Assembly: GCA_036346395.1 (NCBI GenBank)
Contig: JAYEVG010000047.1
Coordinates: 414,894-478,893, forward strand
Direction: 5' to 3'
Origin: Hsuehochloa calcarea
Lineage: Eukaryota; Streptophyta; Magnoliopsida; Poales; Poaceae
Length of the DNA stretch: 64,000 nt
The notes under the pieces were generated by a model. It searched no databases and was not told the DNA's origin. It saw only the letters and a list, made by a program, of their open reading frames with translations. Position numbers and translations under genes: made by a program. This document shows, piece after piece, positions 57,141 to 64,000 of this stretch (positions are counted from its first letter, which is position 1; the number at the start of each line of letters is the position of its first letter).

Positions 57141-57572
57141 TTATTTCACATAACTCTAGATTTAACAGTTATATGTATCGCAAAGCTATATGTTTTAGAT
57201 ATCCCGTTGCATGAACCAGTATCTGACACATTGGGCCCACCTAACAACCGTCGTATCGCCCTCACGCCCCATTACGGCATGTCCACATGCGATGCGCAAC
57301 TTGGCGAACCACTCAATGTGCATTACGTGGCGTGGGGCCGCGTGGTTGGGGCCTGCCATTTCCTTTAGCTGGGTCTGCCTCATTTTGCAGATTGACATGG
57401 CTGGCCAGGGCACACGTGGCACATGATGTGGACAGGCCGTAACGGGTTGTGAGGGCGGTATTGCAGCTACCAAGTTGGCACAGTGTGTCAAATACGGGTT
57501 CGTGCCATGAGATTTCTAAAACTTTTAGCTTTGTGATACATATAGCTTTTAATTCTGGAGTCTTGTGAAATT
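57141..57572. mobile_element. Long-TIR fold-back element
   Basis: The arm 57141-57277 is inverted and repeated at 57437-57572 (for example GCAAAGCTATATGTTTTAGA against TCTAAAACTTTTAGCTTTGTG, and CCCTCACGCCCCATTACGG against CCGTAACGGGTTGTGAGGG). Arms are about 135 bp and the loop about 160 bp. No transposase. Mutator-type MITEs have such long arms; that is inference. Target copy not identified. Confidence 0.75.
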
Positions 57573-57809
57573 GTTTCGATACAACAATCTGCGATAAAAG
57601 AATTTATCCAATCATATGCTTTTATCAATGTCTAGCCAACCACACAAAAGTAGACGTACTACTCTGCAATCATCCACAGAAATCACACAACAATGGAGGT
57701 AAAATAACTCAAAGAATTCCCGATGCTATAGGGGTGACGTTTTGCTCACGCAGGCCATCGAACAAGGATATATTGATTCTGAATTATGCGTGGTCGGAGT
57801 TGTAATAAA

Positions 57810-58197
57810 GGTGCGTTTGGTATGCATAAGCTCACGTTCGCCCCATACTGTAGTCTAATATTCCAATACCCCTCGATATAGTTACTCGTAAGCGCACTAC
57901 CATTAATTTAATGTTCCAACGGTTGGTTGTTCCAAGCAAACCCCAGAATAGCCTTTATAATAGGTCCACAAATTTAAATTTAAATTACATGATTTGAAAT
58001 ATCAAGACTTGAAGGTCAACATTTTATAAATTAAAATTAAAATTTTGAATTTTAAAATTTAAATGATCATAATTTCAATTTTTAAGATTCAAGTGTTCAA
58101 ATTTTCAATTTTCAATTTTTTAAAAATGTGAGTTTTGGAATTCAAATTCTCGGAAACATGGCTAGCCAAACCAATTTCCGCCAACCAAACGCGCACC
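57810..58197. mobile_element. MITE with GGTGCG...TTTGG termini
   Basis: Start GGTGCGTTTGG and end CCAAACGCGCACC are inverted. Interior AT-rich (AAATTTAAATT words). Length 388 bp. It resembles Tourist/PIF-type or hAT-type rice MITEs; target copy unclear. Confidence 0.65.
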
Positions 58198-60273
58198 GGG
58201 TACATGGCTAGCCGAACTCAACTAACCATCGATGCTACTAACTTTAAATGGGCGACCATAGGTCTTCAAATGACGGGAAACTTCGGTCCCCAAATGAAGT
58301 GACGATCAATTATTATTCATATAATCTTTTAAATGAGCACGTATTTTTAAGGTACAACTAACGTCCGGACATACGACGGAGAACTTCCTATCATACGCTC
58401 TGACGAAATATCTCTGGGTAACATATGCAATAGTTTAAGTCAACATTCGCAACAAATATGCATGATGCAATAAGAAATCACTATATGTGTGATAATTGAT
58501 AGACTTACAAAAAATTTTAGTATACATCATACTACATTTCGAAATTAGCTACAAAATAAAAATCAAACAAATATGTTATGTTACAACGCTGCAACATTTG
58601 AAAAGAATAGTTGCAACCATTTGCAAAATAAAAATACAACAAATTTGGAACAAATCCGCAACAAATGGATTTCCCACAACAAACTAGGAACAGCAACAAA
58701 ACAAAAGTGGTTGCAACAAAATAAAAATTTGTTACTACAACATTTAGGAAGACATATTACAACAAAATGAAACATTATATGAAACCATTCAGAAAGGGCG
58801 ATACAACAAATTTAAAAAATACTTGCAACAAACTACCTAGATGAGGAGGGGAGCAGGTGGTAGCAACAAGTCGGGCTCGGAGAAGAAGGACGAGGTGACG
58901 ACACACCACCACAAGCTCCGACACCCCAGTAGTGTAGCATGGCGCCTCATCTCTGGCCTTCCCCTCGTGCATCTGCCGCCTGATGGTTTTCTTATTGCCG
59001 GTCCCGAGAGCGAGATAAATGTGGGAATATGAGGATAGAGAGGGAGGGATAGAAGGAGAGAGAAGCGTGGCCCCAGCGAGGGGCTCCGACCAAAAGAATA
59101 GGAGGAGGGGGAGGGAAGGCGGCGGTTGGAGAGAGTGGCGAGGAAGGGGATAGGGTTGGATTTGGGAATACGAAGTGTTTGTGGATGGTTGGCTTGGGTG
59201 TCAGTTTGCTCAGGCATGAATTGAGGTGTCCTTTACAAATACGTATGAGCCATATCATTATCCGTATTTTGATTATTTTAGTAAAATAATATATTATTAT
59301 TATAGAAATCCCTAGCGGAGAGCGACATGGCACAATAATGCTACGCTTTTGCTAGTTTCCAGTCGCCCGATTTTTTTAAAAAAATCCAGTCACCTACAAT
59401 TGTACAGTACTAAGTCTAAAAATATATTACCAAGTGGTGTGCAATTTTAGCATAGTTTTACTATAACTTTTAGTTCTATTTGTTTTTGTATTTTAAGGTT
59501 CACCTAGATTTACTTTTGTCTAGTTTAAATTTTTCTTTTTTTGTATTTGTAGAGTTCATCTAGATTTACTGTTGTCTAGTATAGAATTTTTCAATATTAA
59601 AAATAAAAATTATTAAATAGTGATCCAACGTACCAAAGGAAGCCACTCAGTTTTTTTTTTGGGTTATAGTTTCCCTTCCCTGATTTCACGCTTATCTCTA
59701 ATCTCTATCGGTAGTCCAAACCTCTCTGCCTTCCTCAATCAACCAAGATCGATTAACCCTGAACTCCTCTAGATTTTGTTTCGGCTCCGTCGACAAAACT
59801 CCCGGGGTTGCATCTGCGGCTCCCCGATAGCCATCGTTTTTCTTTATATAAGTTAGTGATTTTGGCAAAGAATGAGGATTTGGAGGTCGATAAACTTGTA
59901 TACACGGTAACTTTGGAGTTTACATACCTACTGTGCAGTTTATTTGACTAGAACGCATTCATGACCTTGACGACTCTACGGAACTAAGGCCTTGTTTGGT
60001 AGAGTAATAGATTCTTATTTTGCAGATCTGTTTTTGATTTTATGATAGTTCATTTATCTGAGAGTTTGGAGTTGCGTTTGGCTTGTAGATTAGCTCCAAA
60101 AATTATATGAGGGAGGATTAGAAACAAATAGACTATGTTACTATTGGTTGTGATACTTGAATTGTATGTGTCTTACACCTTTGTATTTGTACACAAATTA
60201 TATAAATTGTTTCCGAATTTTGTTAATACCATAAGAATGTATATGCACGGTCGTTACCGATGAATCCGACACA
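58198..60273. other. Intergenic, repeat-derived sequence
   Basis: 58590-58835 is dense in CAACAAA and TTGCAAC words, as at the ends of some rice DNA transposons. ORFs around 58840-59220 on the minus strand are Ser/Pro-rich and unconvincing. A GGCCTTGTTTGG word at 59991 is typical of rice MITE ends, but no partner was found. Confidence 0.4.
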
Positions 60274-60686
60274 ACGTCACAAATGAGATTTTTTATTTTT
60301 TTTAATCCATTTTTTAAAAAAAATATTTTAAAGATAAACTTTTTCTAACTTTATTTTCAATTCTGACCGCTTTGATCAAGCCATGACTCGTGGTGTGATC
60401 AAACTATGATACCACACCACCGACTGCGGCGTGAACAAACATGCCACGATAGCTCTTCGAGCTAATATGCGTCTGTTTTTTGGCTAAATCCTGTCACGCC
60501 AAGAGGAGTGGCATGGCAGCACTTGTTTGCCACGCTAAGGTCCGTGGCGTGACAACGTGATTTTGTTACACCACGCGTTATAGCGTGATCAAAGGAGTCA
60601 GAATTAGAAATAAAGTCAGGGAGAGATTATCTTTAAAATATTTTTTGAAAATAGATTAAATAATAATAAAATTCCATCACAAATAG
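60274..60686. mobile_element. Fold-back element with CACGCC/GGCGTG loop
   Basis: Arms 60274-60378 and 60586-60686 are inverted copies: AATATTTTAAAGATAA and TTATCTTTAAAATATT, AACTTTATTTTCAATTCTGAC and GTCAGAATTAGAAATAAAG. The 207-bp loop itself has inverted GTGGCGTGA/TCACGCC words. No ORF. No target copy assigned. Confidence 0.75.
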
Positions 60687-61627
60687 ATCATAGTCAAGCA
60701 CTAAATATTTTTGTACATATTTATGTATTTGTACACATTGAGTACTGTACGAGGAGCGCCTCAAAAAGTTTGAGGAAGAAAAAAAAGATGCAAATTTTGT
60801 ACTAATTCGGATGTACATTTTCGGACGTTTCGTGAATTTGTTTAATACTTATATCGCATGCTTCTCATACAAGCAAAGGAACATACTTCATGCATCACAT
60901 TCAGGGCCGCCATATGCATGAAGTTAGGAGATAAAAGAGATGGGATAAGAGGGGAGCAGCGGGGAAAAACCTATCACGTGTGTCACGCACTGAAGCCGAA
61001 CGACTGAAGCCATGAACCCTAGCGTGGTAGTGTCGCCTCCATCCCTATGGCGTCAGTGCCACAATCCCCGAAGCGGCACGCCCGCGACCATCTGCTACAC
61101 CACCGTCCCGCCTCCATCCCCATCACGACGTCGCCCTTTCCACTCCAGATTCAGGTTTGCCCAATCCCCTCCCTCCCCTCCCTCCCGGCCTCCACTTCCA
61201 CCTCCTCTTCCTCCCTCCCCGGCCTCCACCTCCACCTCCACCTCCTCCCCGGCTCCCCCTCCCTCCTCGGCTCCCCCTCCCTGCCAGCCTCCACCTCCAC
61301 CTCCGACCCTTCTCCCCTCATCCCCCTCCGAGGGGAGGTCGGAAGGGAAGGGGATGCGGGGAGGCCAGGTCGCCGCCGGGAGGGGGATGCGGAGAGAAGG
61401 GAGGGAGGAGGAGGCAGGAGAAGGGAGCGAGGAGGAGGCGGTCGCGTCGGCGTGTCGTGTGCTCTGTGCTGAGGCGTGGAGAACAAAGGAGCGAAGCGAA
61501 GCCAAATCCTTCAACGTGTGTGTGTGTGTGTGTGTGTGTGTTTTGGTTTTATGCTATCTGCTACTAACCTACTGTGCTGAATTGCTACTGTGTTGTGGTG
61601 TTGTGCTAAATTGCCTATGGCTGAAGT
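60687..61627 (+). other. Possible leader exon region of the downstream hAT transposase
   Basis: 61012-61500 is extremely CCTCC-rich, with an ATG at 61012 and open frames on both strands, so coding cannot be judged. (GT)n lies at 61516-61541. The splice acceptor at about 62794 suggests that this may be a 5' exon of the transposase unit. The TSD copy GCTGAAGT is 61620-61627. Confidence 0.35.
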
Positions 61628-62736
61628 TAGGGGTGAAAACGGATCGGATACGGACGGATAATGGATCTGCTATATTTGTTTTCATATTTTTTTCGGATAC
61701 AGATACGAATAATATCGAATACGAATACGGAGCGAATAAATAATTAAAATGAATACGGCCACAAATATTTTTTGGAACACGAAAACCCCTTAAATTGTAT
61801 GCCAAAAATCAACGAAAACATATAATTAGTTTATTTGATCCAAACATTCATTAATTGTTCATATTTTCAGCAACCATACATAACATTGGCACTAGCAAAC
61901 TGCATTAACTAGTTCATCACAAATATAACACTTAGTTTACCATATTCAGCTCATAAGTCATAACTCACAAAGTCACAAATCATCATACATTCACACTTAG
62001 TTCATCACATACATAAAAATCAGTTCACACTAACATTGATCAGGCTGGATGGTTAATCTATACACAAATGACTGTAACATCCAAAAGTATGTTACAAAAA
62101 ATAAAATTAATAAAGTTATTATTTTATTAGATTTTCTGAGATTTAAAAGAGTTTTCTTGGTTAAAAAGAAAAAATAATAAAATAAAATAAATTATTTAAT
62201 TTCATAGTTTTCAATGTCAAAATAAAATTTATTGAGATTTTTTGGATTTTTTTGGATTTAAAGTGAAAATGAAAAAAAAATCTTGAATTCTCTGGATTTT
62301 AAAAAGCTTTTTCCTATTTTTCAGAAATTAAAAAAATTATGTGCAAAAATAAAAACCAACTTTAACTTGGAATTAATTTTATTAAGTTCAAAATAATTTA
62401 AGGAATTTATGTGATTGTTTCTAGAATTTTTTTAAAACTCTATTTGCCTTTTCTGAAATTCAAAAATCAATTAAAAACTCATTTTATCTTTTGGGCTGAA
62501 ATCCTCTTCTTTTGGGCCAAAATTAGGATATCCGAACTTGGTCTTATCCATATAATTCATATTTGTATTCGTATCCGCTGGATAGCATGCCTACCGTATT
62601 TGTTTCCGTTTTCGACAAAAAAAAATCCGAATTCGTTTCCGATCCGAAAATTATCCGAGAAAAATCCGATCCGAGACAATCCGAATATATTTCAGTCCGG
62701 ATCGGTCGGAAACTATCCTATCCATTTTCAACCCTA
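61628..62736. mobile_element. Non-autonomous hAT element with 8-bp target duplication
   Basis: Termini TAGGGGTGAAAACGGAT and (inverted) TAGGGTTGAAAATGGAT follow the Ac-like TAGGG(A)TGAAA pattern. GCTGAAGT flanks both ends exactly (61620-61627 and 62737-62744). Subterminal CGGATACGGA/TATCCGA words recur. 62073-62527 is an LTR piece carried inside. No transposase of its own. It lies upstream of a hAT transposase exon. Confidence 0.92.
62073..62527 (+). repeat. Truncated LTR fragment inside the hAT element
   Basis: Aligns with 44679 to about 45110 (the AT-rich first 430 bp of the solo LTR) and keeps the TGTAACATCC start that the solo LTR has lost. Confidence 0.75.
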
Positions 62737-62806
62737 GCTGAAGTGAACCGCTGAATGTTAAACTCATAATTACTTCTCCGATCTCTCTAATGCAGAAGCA
62801 AAAAAA

Positions 62807-64000
62807 ATGGCAAGTGCAAGAATTGCATCCTGCATGGTCGTGTATGATCCAAAGACCGATCCAAAACGGAAGGCGAAGTCTAATGATCCGGGATGGAAAT
62901 ATGGTTGTTGGTCGAAAATTGGCAACCGGGATAAGGTGATGTGTATCCTTTATAACACACCAAGTACAGGAGGGATTAAAAGGCTGAAGGAGCATCTTGC
63001 GGGTGGCTATTCAGATGTGGTAATGTGTGCCAATACTACCACAGAAATCAGGAAAGAGATGGGAGATTATTTGAAAAAAACAAGAGGAGTAGACCAATAT
63101 TCCTAGATGATGATGAGGGGGGAGGTCAAGATGTGGAGGTGATAGCATGTGCATCGAGCCCCAAAACTCCACTGCGAAGCCAAGTTCAAGGATAGCCGCC
63201 AAAAGAAGGCATGCTGCCTTTTCATTCAAGGTTATAGCATCAAGCAAGGCCAAGGCAAAGGAGACCAAGTTAGTTGCTGGTATGCTTCAAAGAACACCCG
63301 AAGATCTTGTTGAACAAAGATGTTCTGGGTCTTTTCAAAGCACCATGGTGGCCAGCACAAGGACAAAGGATGACAGGCATTATGTGAATAAGCAATGGGC
63401 CTTGCAGTTTGAGATTGCTTGTGAGGCCAGTGTGTAGTACGGTTTCGGGTATAAGCCGCCTAGTTTCCATGAGCTGAGGGAACCATTGCTTCGGTATTGT
63501 GTCAAGGAGACAAGTACCTTGAGGGAGGAGCACGAGCGGGCGTGGAAGCAATATGGTTGCACACTTATGTCGGATGGATGGTCCAATAAGAGGGGACACC
63601 ACTTGATCAACTTCCTTATCAACAGTCCAGATGGGACTTACTTCTTGGAGTCCGTTGATGCATCAAGTGAACAACATGATGCAACTATGCTAGCTAATTT
63701 GCTAGAGGAGAGAATTGAGGCCATTGGAAAAGACAAGGTTGTTCAAGTTGTCACTGATAATAGTGCTAACTACAATGCAGCGAGCAAGCTTCTAATGGAG
63801 AGGATTCCTACACTGTTTTGGAGTCCTTGTGCTGCACATTGCTTGGACCTTATGTTGAAAGACATTGGAAAGTTAAAGGAATTTAAAAAGCCTATTGCAC
63901 GTGCCAGGCATTTCACCACATTCATTTATAGGCATAGGAGGATTCTTAGTGCAATGAGGGAGAAGGTGGGTGGGATGGATCTTGTGAGACCTCCACCACT
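62807..64000 (+). pseudogene. hAT-family transposase (BED finger plus DUF659), interrupted and cut by the window edge
   Basis: An acceptor CTAATGCAG precedes ATG 62807. Codons 1-99 (62807-63106) have a BED-like finger (GWKYGCWSKI, MCILYNTPSTGGIKRLKEH, C..C..H spacing). The frame stops at 63106. A second frame (63147-63437) gives a Lys/Arg-rich linker and stops at TAG 63435-63437. The same frame goes on to the edge as YGFGYKPPSFHELREPLL, then MSDGWSNKRGHHLINFLINS, VVTDNSANYNAASKLL and WSPCAAHCLDLML, the DUF659 and catalytic-core entry of hAT transposases. A frameshift and a stop separate the parts, so it is probably inactive unless splicing removes them. The dimerisation domain lies beyond 64000. 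Confidence 0.85.

Noticed and set aside
58775..59333. Minus-strand ORFs with Pro/Ser content
   Set aside because: Adjacent to CAACAAA-rich transposon-like DNA, no conserved motif, frames overlap on both strands.
61012..61743. 243-aa proline-rich plus-strand protein
   Set aside because: CCTCC repeats and a (GT)n microsatellite create the frame, which ends inside the hAT element; at most a 5' exon.

Overview
This is a plant nuclear window, almost certainly rice (Oryza). The genes are spliced with GT-AG introns, first exons are GC-rich, the ubiquitin is the plant form, and grass-type LTR retrotransposons and MITEs fill the spaces. From memory, a ubiquitin-S27a gene (UBQ5/RPS27aA) close to mitochondrial dihydrolipoyl dehydrogenase 1 matches rice chromosome 1. 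I could not check that here.

Region 1 (1-23.2 kb) is nested retrotransposons. A Ty3/gypsy gag remnant (1-2532) abuts a Sirevirus-like Copia element, called A here (2533-21903). A has a gag but no pol; in place of pol it carries a cassette with a broken ORF of the 'putative plant transposon protein' type. A second Copia element, B (7963-19011), lies inside A. B has two 1877-bp LTRs and a perfect 5-bp target duplication CATAG, but its gag-pol is heavily broken. The 3' LTR of A holds two arrays of short hairpins with different stems and a common TGNGT loop, and then a palindrome-rich block. A minus-strand gypsy LTR follows at 22.6-23.2 kb.

Region 2 (23.2-49 kb) is the genic part. It holds a decayed transportin fragment with a duplicated exon; the ubiquitin-S27a gene (minus); head-to-head with it and 380 bp away, a SWC5/BCNT-domain gene (plus, 5 exons, 267 aa); a plastid-type polyketide cyclase/START-like gene (plus, 7 exons, 235 aa); and dihydrolipoyl dehydrogenase (minus, 2 exons, 502 aa). 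Each of the three intron-containing genes carries an LTR-derived insertion in intron 1: a gag-less gypsy, a short TRIM-like element, and a solo LTR.

Region 3 (49-64 kb) is repeat-rich. It holds a GT31 galactosyltransferase fragment, a 263-bp SMART-like mini-LTR element, a 2-kb tandem duplication containing a TIR element, several fold-back MITEs, a hAT element with an 8-bp target duplication, and a hAT-type (BED/DUF659) transposase that runs off the right edge.

Functionally, the host genes serve translation and ubiquitin supply, H2A.Z chromatin remodelling, plastid lipid or polyketide-like binding, and mitochondrial 2-oxoacid dehydrogenase complexes. They are housekeeping genes and do not form a pathway. 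The least explained features are the covarying hairpin arrays in the LTR of A and the cassette that replaces its pol.
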